Positions 1 to 5,792 are shown, numbered from the stretch's first letter. The stretch: DNA of 16,191 nucleotides from JACZWZ01 sp964194935 (GCA_964194935.1 CAXMOL010000156.1:1-16191); one strand, 5' to 3'. Made by a program: numbers and translations. Notes: generated by a model from the letters alone, not told the origin.

Positions 1-141
1 TCCTTCTTCGGTTCGTGTACCAATCACGGCGAGTGTGAGGCGGCCTGCCCCAAACAGATTTCCATCGATTTCATTGCTCTCCTCAATCGCGACTACATCA
101 CCGCCAAGTGGCGCAACGGAAGGTTGGCGGGGCAGAAGTAG
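1..141 (+). CDS. sdhB: Succinate dehydrogenase/fumarate reductase iron-sulfur subunit, C-terminal end (partial)
   Basis: Only the last 46 codons are present; the gene runs off the left edge in frame 1 and ends at TAG 139-141. The fragment carries a cysteine cluster (CTNHGECEAACP, with Cys at fragment residues 6, 12 and 16) followed by an IDFIALLNRDY tail. This matches the C-terminal ferredoxin-like domain of SdhB/FrdB, whose cysteines help hold the [3Fe-4S] and [4Fe-4S] clusters that pass electrons from the flavoprotein subunit to quinone at the membrane. That role is family knowledge; the motif and tail are seen directly. The rest of the operon would lie to the left. A palindromic repeat begins 17 bases after the stop and could act as a transcript end, although it has no T-run. 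Succinate dehydrogenase and fumarate reductase cannot be told apart from this fragment. Confidence 0.88.
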   Translation, partial: SFFGSCTNHGECEAACPKQISIDFIALLNRDYITAKWRNGRLAGQK

Positions 142-157
142 CGAGGAGTGAAGAGTC

Positions 158-205
158 ACTCCCCCCTTGAGGGGGAGTCGTCGCATTTAGTGGCCGACGG
201 TTGGT
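158..205 (+). repeat. Double-hairpin repeat, copy 1 (decayed)
   Basis: Hairpin 1 is intact: ACTCCCCC (158-165), a 5-nt loop, then GGGGGAGT (171-178). The second half (about 179-205) resembles the second hairpin and G-rich tail only loosely (GGCCGACGGTTGGTTGG). The copy starts 17 bases after the sdhB stop. Confidence 0.6.
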
Positions 206-211
206 TGGATC

Positions 212-261
212 ACTCTCCCCTCTGGGGGGAGTCAATCGGCCGCAGGCCGATTGGTGGGGGG
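212..261 (+). repeat. Double-hairpin repeat, copy 2 (complete)
   Basis: Hairpin 1 spans 212-232: nine pairs including one G-T, with loop TCT at 221-223. Hairpin 2 spans 234-252, with arms AATCGGCC and GGCCGATT around GCA. The unit ends with GGTGGGGGG (253-261). This is one of the best-preserved copies. Confidence 0.85.
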
Positions 262-427
262 AACTCACCAAGTCGCGGCAATCGCCCTGCCTATCGGACG
301 CACACCGACTCAGCGAACTGACCCACAAGACCCATGATCGAGTGGCTACACAACCTGGCGCAACCACCTGGTGACAGGCCGCTACGACACACAAGACGTG
401 TTGGCTGATAGAGACGAAGACCGGATG

Positions 428-475
428 CCCCCCACCAGCTCGCTTCGCTCGCTGACTCCCCCCAAAGGGGAGAGT
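428..475 (-). repeat. Double-hairpin repeat, copy 3 (inverted, variant second half)
   Basis: This copy reads on the minus strand. It begins CCCCCCACC at 428 and ends with the hairpin 1 palindrome at 455-475 (loop around AAA 464-466). Its middle is AGCTCGCTTCGCTCGCT instead of the CGGCCGCAGGCCG type, and pairs only imperfectly, so it belongs to a second sequence type. Confidence 0.8.
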
Positions 476-511
476 GTTCAGAACAGAACCGTCGGCCCTA
501 TCGCGCAACCC

Positions 512-557
512 GACCCCCTTGAGGGGGAGTCAGCGGCCGAAGGCCGTTGGTGGGGGG
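512..557 (+). repeat. Double-hairpin repeat, copy 4 (complete)
   Basis: Hairpin 1 spans 512-531. Hairpin 2 spans 531-549, with arms CAGCGGCC and GGCCGTTG around GAA and one G-T pair (533/547). The G-rich tail GGTGGGGGG ends at 557. Confidence 0.85.
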
Positions 558-608
558 AGACGCCGGTCCTAGGTGAGGAATCAATCGTGGTCTTTGCTGA
601 TTGCTGAC

Positions 609-633
609 GCTTGCGCGCGCTCCGCGCGCAAGC
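609..633. repeat. GC-rich perfect palindrome
   Basis: An 11-bp perfect inverted repeat: GCTTGCGCGCG (609-619), loop CTC, then CGCGCGCAAGC (623-633). No T-run follows, so it is not a standard terminator. Its core recurs at 701-719 inside the putative whiB promoter. Confidence 0.6.
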
Positions 634-694
634 TTGAGCCGGCTGATCGCACTCTTCTGGACTGATTCTGAGGAACCCGTTGTGAAATAAGCAT

Positions 695-724
695 TTGACG
701 TGCGCGCTCTCCGCGCGCAATAAT
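695..724 (+). promoter_or_regulatory. Putative whiB promoter with palindromic spacer
   Basis: TTGACG (695-700) is separated by 18 bases from AATAAT (719-724), a fair match to a housekeeping -35/-10 pair about 50 bases before the whiB start. The spacer contains the palindrome TGCGCG...CGCGCA (701-706/714-719). A direct repeat CGTAACTACA lies just downstream (733-742 and 747-756). This is inferred from sequence only. Confidence 0.4.
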
Positions 725-773
725 GACACTGTCGTAACTACATAGCCGTAACTACAACGGTGTAAGGAGCCTC

Positions 774-1055
774 ATGCTCGAACATCTCAAAGAAGCACTC
801 TCCACCGGTTACGACCTGGAGTGGCAGGACGGTGCCAATTGCAAGGGAGCCAACGCCGATCTCTTCTTCCCCGAACGTGGCGCCTCGACGCGAACCGCCA
901 AAGGGATCTGCCGCGAATGCAGCGTCCGGGCGGATTGCCTCGAGTTTGCGATCACCACGGGTGAGAAGTTCGGCATCTGGGGCGGAATGTCTGAGCGAGA
1001 GCGAAGGCGGGTCCGCAAGGAGAGGCAGATCGCAGCCCAGCGGCGCGCTTCATAG
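774..1055 (+). CDS. whiB: WhiB-family iron-sulfur transcriptional regulator
   Basis: The 93-residue product has all hallmarks of the WhiB (Wbl) family. Four cysteines (C23, C46, C49, C55; pattern C-x22-C-x2-C-x5-C) ligate a [4Fe-4S] cluster. A G-I-W-G-G turn follows at 67-71, then a basic tail (SERERRRVRKER) that contacts DNA or the sigma factor. Family members bind the primary sigma factor and respond to redox or nitric oxide. The sequence around the cluster is closest, from memory, to the WhiB2/WhmD branch linked to septation, but the subgroup is not certain. The ATG at 774 has a strong ribosome site, AAGGAG (764-769), four bases upstream. The gene lies 57 bases before an unrecognised membrane-anchored protein gene and may be co-transcribed with it. 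WhiB proteins are essentially confined to Actinobacteria, so this gene is the best taxonomic marker here. Confidence 0.95.
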   Translation: MLEHLKEALSTGYDLEWQDGANCKGANADLFFPERGASTRTAKGICRECSVRADCLEFAITTGEKFGIWGGMSERERRRVRKERQIAAQRRAS

Positions 1056-1070
1056 GCTCGGCCCAATCCC

Positions 1071-1093
1071 CGGCGGTCATACAATGACCGTCG
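1071..1093. promoter_or_regulatory. Intercistronic palindrome overlapping a TACAAT box
   Basis: CGGTCAT (1074-1080), loop ACA, ATGACCG (1084-1090) is a perfect 7-bp inverted repeat; three outer pairs (one G-T) extend it to 1071-1093. TACAAT (1080-1085) sits at its centre and resembles a -10 box. The ribosome site AGGAG (1101-1105) of the next gene starts 8 bases later. It could be an operator over a promoter or an RNA hairpin between whiB and the next gene. No clear -35 is seen. Confidence 0.4.
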
Positions 1094-1112
1094 CCTTCAC
1101 AGGAGTCGTTAC

Positions 1113-2018
1113 GTGGGAATCGTGATCGTTGTTGCCGTTGTGGTCCTTGTTGTCGGAGCACTCATATTCGTCGCCAGAAGCCGTAGTGCCGGCGGTTCGG
1201 GCCCCGGTCCCAAGTCGATCGAGAATGATCGCACCGGACCGAGCGTCGCCGAGTTTCATATGTCTGATGGTTCGGCCCAGGTCCGCTTCAATGTTCCGCT
1301 CGCTGCTGGTGAAATCGATGCTGTGTTGGTCGACCTTCTCGTTCGCGAGGGAATCGAAGTGGTCCGGGAAAAGAGCCATGAGCTTCCCCTAAACAAAGTT
1401 CACAAAGTCGTGGTCTTTGGTCGGCGCGATGGCGGGTGGATCGAGGTCGGCAGCGTTGAACTCGATACTCCGGGGATGCTGCCTCCTCCGATGATTCCAG
1501 AACTGCTTCCGAACGCGTCGCGCCCCGATTTCGATGCCTTCGAGCGAATCTCGGAGCTTCCACAGAATCGTCCGAACTTGGCGGATCGGAGCTCGGTCGA
1601 GGAACTGGACCCGATGGGACCGATGGTGGTGCTCCCCCAGGTAGTCGAAGCGGGAATCCGAGCGCAGGGGCTCGACCCCGAAGCCGTGGACGCCTGTGCG
1701 CTTGTGCTCGGTGTCATGCGGATCGTCGGCTACGCGATAAGCGAGAAGTCGGCTGACACACTCGAGGGGATACGACACGGGCAAAGGGTCTTCTTGCGAA
1801 CCGTGTGTCATCTCAGCACCACGCACCCCGAATTGGACGAGCGACAGGTAGATCGCTTTGTCGTGGACTTTCTTTCCTCCGGGGCCGATCGCGGCCTGCT
1901 CATCACCGAGAAGTTCTCTCCGTTCGAGATATATGACCGTGAGCGCCGTGAGCCCAGGATGCGGTTTATTACCAGGGAGCGGCTGCAAGGCTTCGTCGAC
2001 GCTCTCGTCATCGGGTGA
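1113..2018 (+). CDS. Membrane-anchored protein of unknown function
   Basis: I do not recognise the family. The 301-residue product starts at GTG 1113, behind AGGAG (1101-1105). It has one hydrophobic N-terminal helix (residues 2-21) followed by a basic/Gly-rich turn (ARSRSAGGSGPGPK), which predicts a single-pass anchor. The remainder is soluble: a mixed region at 45-120 (AEFHMSDGSAQVRF..., VVVFGRRDGGWIEVG), a Pro-rich linker (120-138), and a mostly helical C-terminal half (175-300) with DERQVDRFVVDFL and FITRERLQGFVDALV. No catalytic motif stands out. If the positive residues after the helix follow the positive-inside rule, the soluble part faces the cytoplasm. It sits between whiB and the ECF sigma operon, with 65 bases to the latter. 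The role is unknown; the context only hints at regulation or envelope function. Confidence 0.8.
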   Translation: MGIVIVVAVVVLVVGALIFVARSRSAGGSGPGPKSIENDRTGPSVAEFHMSDGSAQVRFNVPLAAGEIDAVLVDLLVREGIEVVREKSHELPLNKVHKVVVFGRRDGGWIEVGSVELDTPGMLPPPMIPELLPNASRPDFDAFERISELPQNRPNLADRSSVEELDPMGPMVVLPQVVEAGIRAQGLDPEAVDACALVLGVMRIVGYAISEKSADTLEGIRHGQRVFLRTVCHLSTTHPELDERQVDRFVVDFLSSGADRGLLITEKFSPFEIYDRERREPRMRFITRERLQGFVDALVIG

Positions 2019-2043
2019 GCCGGCAGCAGCATCATCGTGTTCC

Positions 2044-2069
2044 GGAACTTTGGACCACCAGAGAGCGTT
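2044..2069 (+). promoter_or_regulatory. ECF-type promoter, likely autoregulatory for the sigma operon
   Basis: GGAAC (2044-2048), a 17-base spacer, then CGTT (2066-2069) matches the general ECF sigma promoter pattern (GGAAC ... CGTT) used by SigE-like factors. It lies 15 bases before the start codon of the ECF sigma gene, so transcription would begin only about 5-10 bases before the ATG. Position and match support self-activation; this is inference from the motif. Confidence 0.6.
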
Positions 2070-2083
2070 GACCGGGGTGGCGG

Positions 2084-2584
2084 ATGAATGATCACGCCGT
2101 ACCCACTTGGGAAGAAGTTGCTCGTGACCATGGGCGCCGGATCTACAACTTTGCGTACCGGCTCACCGGAAACCCCGATGACGCCAGTGATCTCATGCAG
2201 GAGGTACTCCTGCGAGTCCGACGCGGCCTCCCCGGATACACGCCGGGATCATTCGAGGGGTGGTTGTGGCGCATTACTCGCAACGCATTTCTCGACGATA
2301 TTCGGCGCAAGAAGCGGCGTCCGACCGTGGCGCTTCCCGAGGACGATCGATCGACTCTCGGGTCGGTGCCCGCACCCGAAGACACCCTGGCCGAGTCTCG
2401 ACTTCCGGAGCACTTGCAGCAGGCATTGCTTGCACTCCCATTCGACTTTCGTGAGGCCGTCGTGATGTGCGATGTAGTTGGGCTCACCTACGACGAGATT
2501 GCCGACGCGACGGATGTGCCTGTCGGGACGGTGCGCAGTCGAATCCATCGCGGCCGCAAGATGCTCAGGGGGATGCTCGAATGA
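2084..2584 (+). CDS. sigE: ECF (group 4) RNA polymerase sigma factor, SigE-like
   Basis: The 166-residue protein has the two-domain ECF layout. Sigma region 2 (about 10-80) contains DDASDLMQEVLLRV and FEGWLWRITRNAFLDDIRR, which bind core polymerase and melt the -10. Sigma region 4 (about 105-163) has the helix-turn-helix LTYDEIADATDVPVGTVRSRIHRGR, which reads the -35. From memory it is closest to mycobacterial SigE, an envelope-stress sigma. The final ATGA (2581-2584) overlaps the anti-sigma start, which implies translational coupling and matched amounts of sigma and its inhibitor. An ECF-type promoter directly upstream suggests autoregulation. The exact ECF subgroup cannot be fixed without a search, so the symbol is by resemblance. 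Confidence 0.93.
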   Translation: MNDHAVPTWEEVARDHGRRIYNFAYRLTGNPDDASDLMQEVLLRVRRGLPGYTPGSFEGWLWRITRNAFLDDIRRKKRRPTVALPEDDRSTLGSVPAPEDTLAESRLPEHLQQALLALPFDFREAVVMCDVVGLTYDEIADATDVPVGTVRSRIHRGRKMLRGMLE

Positions 2585-2955
2585 CCCACCCGATCGACCT
2601 CCTTTCGGCGTTTCTCGATGGAGAACTCGCCCCTGCAGACCAAGCAGAGGTGGCGAATCATCTACACGGTTGTGCAAGCTGCGCTGCCGATCTCGAAGGC
2701 ATCTCCAGGGTTCGGGATTGGATTCGGGGGATGCCGGTCGAGGAGGCTCCGATTCCTTTGCTCCCGGCGCTGCGGCAACCGCGCTGGGCATGGGCCGCGG
2801 CTTCGATTGCCGCTGCTGCCCTGGCCGTTGGCTTGGTGGTCACGCCCGCCCAGACCGAGGTTCTAGATCTCGACACTCTGGCGGGGCAGCACACCGCGAG
2901 AGTTGTTGTGTCTCCAGGGATCTCGTCGATCCGCGGACCGGTGGTCGGTCGGTGA
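2581..2955 (+). CDS. rseA: Zinc-binding anti-sigma factor with one membrane helix (RseA-like)
   Basis: The chosen start, ATG 2581, overlaps the sigma stop as ATGA and gives 124 residues; the frame is open further upstream, but that part lies within the sigma gene. The N-terminal domain (1-60) has the ZAS signature H27-x3-C31-x2-C34 (zf-HC2 type), which binds zinc and clamps the sigma factor. A helix at about 69-88 (WAWAAASIAAAALAVGLVV) anchors the protein. The short outer tail (89-124) is where a site-1 protease or RseB-like partner would act. Domain roles are family knowledge. The gene order sigma, anti-sigma, RseB-like makes the partner assignment strong. The next gene starts at its stop codon (TGATG overlap). 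Confidence 0.92.
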   Translation: MTHPIDLLSAFLDGELAPADQAEVANHLHGCASCAADLEGISRVRDWIRGMPVEEAPIPLLPALRQPRWAWAAASIAAAALAVGLVVTPAQTEVLDLDTLAGQHTARVVVSPGISSIRGPVVGR

Positions 2956-3887
2956 TGGCGAAGCGCATTGCCACTTTGGTGCTCTCGGCTCTTGTCGTCA
3001 TGCCTGCTGCGGCCGGAGCCGACGAGGGCTTAGCGGAGTATCTGGAGTCTGCGATGGACGCCGAATTCCACGGCTCGGGCGTCGTGATGTGCACCTGGGG
3101 AGCCGACTCTGCTGCGACGACCTACGAGGTCACCCGCTCGGACGGAATGTCGATGGTGCAAGGACCCGACGGTGGTCTCATGCTCTCCGGAGCACTGACC
3201 GCCTCGAAGGCCGGGGCCGACTGGTATGCGCTCGAGGTCAGTGAATGGTCTGCCTGGAGTTTGTCGGACCGCTATTCCCTTGGAGATACCACCGCCACGA
3301 TCCGTCTCGGTCGCTCTGCTACCGAGGTGAATGTGATGGAGGATGGCCGGATCCGTGCTCGTCTTGTCATCGATGACGAGAGCACTGTTCCGTTACTGAC
3401 CGAGGTATTTGGGGCCGACGGCGGGGTGTTTCGGCTGGCAGCTTTGGTCGAGTTCGTTGCCGCTCCCGCGGTCGACATGGAGATGCCCGAGTCGTTTATG
3501 GAGCACGAGATGCTCATGTATGGCGAGCCGTCGTCTTTGCTTCCGGACTCCGCGTTTGGATATCGCCGTACCGACACATACGCGCTCGACGGGAGCGGCA
3601 GCCAAGCCTTCTACTCGGATGGGTTGTTCTCGTTTTCGGTATTCGAGGTGAGCCGAGGTGCGGCACCCGGTGACTTCACCGACGGAAGCTCGTTCGAGGT
3701 GGAAGGGGCGACCTACACCCGGATCGTCACTGCGAGCAATGTGTGGGTGCACTGGAGATCTCCCGAACGCTCCTACGTGCTGGTCGGTGACCTGCCTCCG
3801 GATCACATTGAGGCTGTCTTGTCCGAACTGCCCCGACCGGGTACCCGCGGTGTCATCATGAGGTGGCTGAGTCGACTGTTCGGGTAG
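2955..3887 (+). CDS. rseB: Exported RseB/MucB-like sigma-E regulatory protein
   Basis: The start is ATG 2955, overlapping the anti-sigma TGA by one base, giving 310 residues; longer upstream readings lie inside the anti-sigma gene. A signal peptide covers residues 1-22 (MAKRIATLVLSALVVMPAAAGA). The middle is a beta-rich region like the LolA-type N-domain of RseB. The C-terminal part has a recognisable RseB signature: QAFYSDGLFSFSVFEV at 217-232 and VGDLPPDHIEAVLSELP near 277-293. In Proteobacteria RseB sits in the periplasm, binds RseA and blocks its cleavage until lipid signals release it. Here the three overlapping genes imply the same partnership. The match rests on motifs and context, and similarity of the N-terminal half is weak by eye. 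The gene ends 29 bases from a convergent kinase gene. Confidence 0.75.
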   Translation: MAKRIATLVLSALVVMPAAAGADEGLAEYLESAMDAEFHGSGVVMCTWGADSAATTYEVTRSDGMSMVQGPDGGLMLSGALTASKAGADWYALEVSEWSAWSLSDRYSLGDTTATIRLGRSATEVNVMEDGRIRARLVIDDESTVPLLTEVFGADGGVFRLAALVEFVAAPAVDMEMPESFMEHEMLMYGEPSSLLPDSAFGYRRTDTYALDGSGSQAFYSDGLFSFSVFEVSRGAAPGDFTDGSSFEVEGATYTRIVTASNVWVHWRSPERSYVLVGDLPPDHIEAVLSELPRPGTRGVIMRWLSRLFG

Positions 3888-3916
3888 GGCGTTTAGCGCG
3901 CAGCTGCCGGCTCAGA

Positions 3917-5158
3917 TCAGCTGCTTGCCCAGATCGGAAGCGTCACGGTGAAGGTGGTTCCCTCTCCCTCTTTGCTAACGACCGTGACTTCTCCGCCGTG
4001 GTTGCGGGCTATGTGTTGCGCGATGTTCAGTCCGAGCCCGGTACCGCCGGACGCGCTGCTGCGAGTTCGGTCGACCCGATAGAAGCGACCGAAGATTCGG
4101 TTGAGGTGTTTTACCGGAATCCCGATGCCCTCATCAGTCACCTCGAAGACGACGTTTTCGCCTGTCACTGAAGTTCGCAGCCAGACCCGCGGCTGGGTTT
4201 GTCCCTCGATCGGGTCGGATGCATCGAACGCGTTTTCGACCAGGTTGATGAGCATCGTTCGGAGTCGACGCTGATCACCGGAAACTCGTGCGTCCGTCGG
4301 GGCCGGTTCGGTGATCAATTGCATTCCCCGCTCCCTTGCTGTCTGGGCGGTGAGTCCGGCCACCGACGAGACGAGCGCAGATGCCGAGACGACCTCGTCG
4401 TGACCGGCGAGGGCTTCAGCCTGGGACAGATCGAGTATCTCGTCGACGAGGGCGTTCAGTCGCTCTGCTTCGTCGTGGAGGCGTTGAGCCATCCGCGCCG
4501 CGACCTGAGGATCATCGAGGCTGGCAGCTGTGGCTTCTGACAGGGCTGCCAAAGCCATCAGAGGAGTTCTTAGTCCGTGGCTGACATTTGCGATGAAATC
4601 GCGTTGCATGGCTTCGCCCCGGCGTCGTTCCGTCATGTCCTGGATGTAGGCAACAGCACCGACGCTCTCGACTCCGAAGTCGAGTGGGACCACGCCGACA
4701 TCGAGAATTCGTCGAACCGGTGAGTACAACTCGATCTCGGTCGATATCGAGATGCGGTTCAGAATGGCCTGTTCGATCGCATCACCGAGCCGCGTCTCCT
4801 CGATCGGCTCTCCCTGCCTGGCTCCGAGGAATTCGCCGGCCGCTTGGTTGGCGAAGGTAACCACACCGTGATCGTCGGTGATGGTGACCCCCAACGTTGT
4901 CGCCTGAAGGGCACCGGCGAGTTGCGACCTCTCGCGCTGCGCCTGAGAACTGGAGCGTGCCAGCCTTTGTAGCGCCGACTCAAGAGCATCTTGTCGTTGC
5001 CGCCGTCGCTTAGGGGCACTTCCGCCGATGCGCTCCCTGGCGGCATCGATTGACTGTGCGAGAGCCCTCGATCTGGCAAAGAAGAAGTAGGCAACGCCCG
5101 CCATGAGAACGGCGATGAGAGCGGCTATGACGGTGATCGTGTCCACGTCTTCAAGCAC
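3917..5158 (-). CDS. PAS-type sensor histidine kinase, SenX3/PhoR-like, with altered H-box
   Basis: The 413-residue kinase starts at GTG 5158. Order of parts: one TM helix (8-27), a basic coiled-coil-like segment (38-80), a PAS-like domain (about 82-175; TTLGVTITDDHGVVTFANQAA), a HisKA domain with phospho-accepting H194, and a HATPase domain with N-box NLVENA (305-310), G1 DEGIG (342-346), F-box FGRFYR (356-361) and G2 GGTGLGL (371-377). The layout resembles SenX3/PhoR phosphate-type sensors. The H-box reads SHGLRTPL where the family has SHELRTPL, so the acidic residue after the histidine is replaced by Gly195 (codon GGA). No response regulator gene is in the window, so the kinase is an orphan here or its partner is elsewhere. 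No good ribosome site precedes the GTG. Confidence 0.92.
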   Translation of the reverse strand: MLEDVDTITVIAALIAVLMAGVAYFFFARSRALAQSIDAARERIGGSAPKRRRQRQDALESALQRLARSSSQAQRERSQLAGALQATTLGVTITDDHGVVTFANQAAGEFLGARQGEPIEETRLGDAIEQAILNRISISTEIELYSPVRRILDVGVVPLDFGVESVGAVAYIQDMTERRRGEAMQRDFIANVSHGLRTPLMALAALSEATAASLDDPQVAARMAQRLHDEAERLNALVDEILDLSQAEALAGHDEVVSASALVSSVAGLTAQTARERGMQLITEPAPTDARVSGDQRRLRTMLINLVENAFDASDPIEGQTQPRVWLRTSVTGENVVFEVTDEGIGIPVKHLNRIFGRFYRVDRTRSSASGGTGLGLNIAQHIARNHGGEVTVVSKEGEGTTFTVTLPIWASS

Positions 5159-5173
5159 TATAGAGAGCGGGCC

Positions 5174-5226
5174 CCGTCAGCGATTTCCGCGCTTTGCGGA
5201 AAGCGACGGACCGGCGGGCGCGCCGG
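5174..5226 (-). terminator. Paired hairpins after the peroxiredoxin gene
   Basis: Two inverted repeats lie between ahpE and the kinase gene: CCGGCG (5211-5216)/CGCCGG (5221-5226), and TTTCCGC (5184-5190)/GCGGAAA (5196-5202), the latter extended by CCGTC (5174-5178)/GACGG (5205-5209). They begin about 30 bases past the ahpE stop on the minus strand. No T-run follows, so factor-independent termination is uncertain. Confidence 0.3.
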
Positions 5227-5256
5227 AGCCGTTTCGACTGGTCGCTGCCAACGAGG

Positions 5257-5715
5257 CTAGATCGCGGCGAGTGCCGCCAGGTAGTCGTCGTAATCCCGAG
5301 CGAACTTTCGGCTCTCAGTCGCCACGATGGCGCGCACCACGCCTTCGGCGTCGAGAACATAGGTGCTGCGGAAGGCCGCCCCTACATTGGGATCAAAGGT
5401 GCCGTAAGCATCGGTGACTGCGCCGTGTGGCCAAAAGTCGCTCAAGACGGGGAATTCGAAGCCGTTCTGCTCCGACCAGGTTTGATTTGAAAACACGGTG
5501 TCGGTGGTGATTGCGACCACCTGGGCATCGATGTCGTTGAGTTCCGCCATCCGGTCGCGGATAGTGCACAACTCGCCCTCACACGTTCCTGTAAAAGGGA
5601 ACGGGATGAACACGACGAGGCTCTTGCGTCCTTTGAGATCATCCAGAGATATCTCAGAGCCATCGGTATTGCGGAGGGTGAATTCGGGTGCCGGGGAGCC
5701 GATCTCGGCGGGCAT
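5257..5715 (-). CDS. ahpE: AhpE-like peroxiredoxin with a second cysteine
   Basis: The 152-residue thioredoxin-fold peroxidase reduces peroxides or peroxynitrite. The catalytic motif P38-x3-T42-x2-C45 is intact (PFPFTGTC), and R116 (AAFRSTYVLD) supplies the conserved active-site arginine. The block LSDFWPHGAVTDAYG (91-105) is, from memory, nearly identical to mycobacterial AhpE. Unlike that 1-Cys enzyme, this protein has C50 five residues after C45 (C-EGEL-C), the spacing used by PrxQ/BCP enzymes for an intramolecular disulfide. It may therefore work as an atypical 2-Cys enzyme. The start is ATG 5713-5715 with only a weak purine-rich site (AGAAAGA) upstream. The gene stands alone, with repeats upstream and hairpins downstream. 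Confidence 0.9.
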   Translation of the reverse strand: MPAEIGSPAPEFTLRNTDGSEISLDDLKGRKSLVVFIPFPFTGTCEGELCTIRDRMAELNDIDAQVVAITTDTVFSNQTWSEQNGFEFPVLSDFWPHGAVTDAYGTFDPNVGAAFRSTYVLDAEGVVRAIVATESRKFARDYDDYLAALAAI

Positions 5716-5792
5716 GGCTGGTCTTTCTGCAGGGGTCGGATCAGCGTAGGTGCATGGCTCTCGCTAGAGCGATTAGCAAATAGCAAGAAACC

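Larger units (their letters stand above)
142..773. other. Gene-free, repeat-rich intergenic region
   Basis: No convincing gene lies in these 632 bases. The open frames on both strands are low-complexity translations of the repeats (PPQGG, TPPKGES and similar strings). The stretch holds four copies of a double-hairpin repeat (158-205, 212-261, 428-475, 512-557), two related GC-rich palindromes (609-633 and 701-719), a putative promoter (695-724) and a short direct repeat (733-742 and 747-756) before whiB. Bases 262-427 show neither repeats nor a plausible ORF; a 24-codon ATG frame at 334-408 is too short to call. Confidence 0.7.

Noticed and set aside
334..408. 24-codon ATG frame in the first intergenic region
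   Set aside because: Too short, with no ribosome site or recognisable content.
158..557. Possible CRISPR array
   Set aside because: Repeat copies differ in orientation and spacing, are individually palindromic, and have no uniform spacers or cas genes.
672..681. GGAAC followed by CCGTT upstream of whiB as an ECF promoter
   Set aside because: The two elements are only one base apart, far from the 16-17 base spacing needed.
98..729. Open frames on both strands upstream of whiB
   Set aside because: They run through the palindromic repeats and translate to low-complexity PPQGG/TPPKGES strings; none has a convincing start or family.
2467..2580. Upstream extension of the anti-sigma frame into the sigma gene
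   Set aside because: The added residues are out-of-frame sigma sequence; ATG 2581 gives a normal-length ZAS protein with an ATGA overlap.
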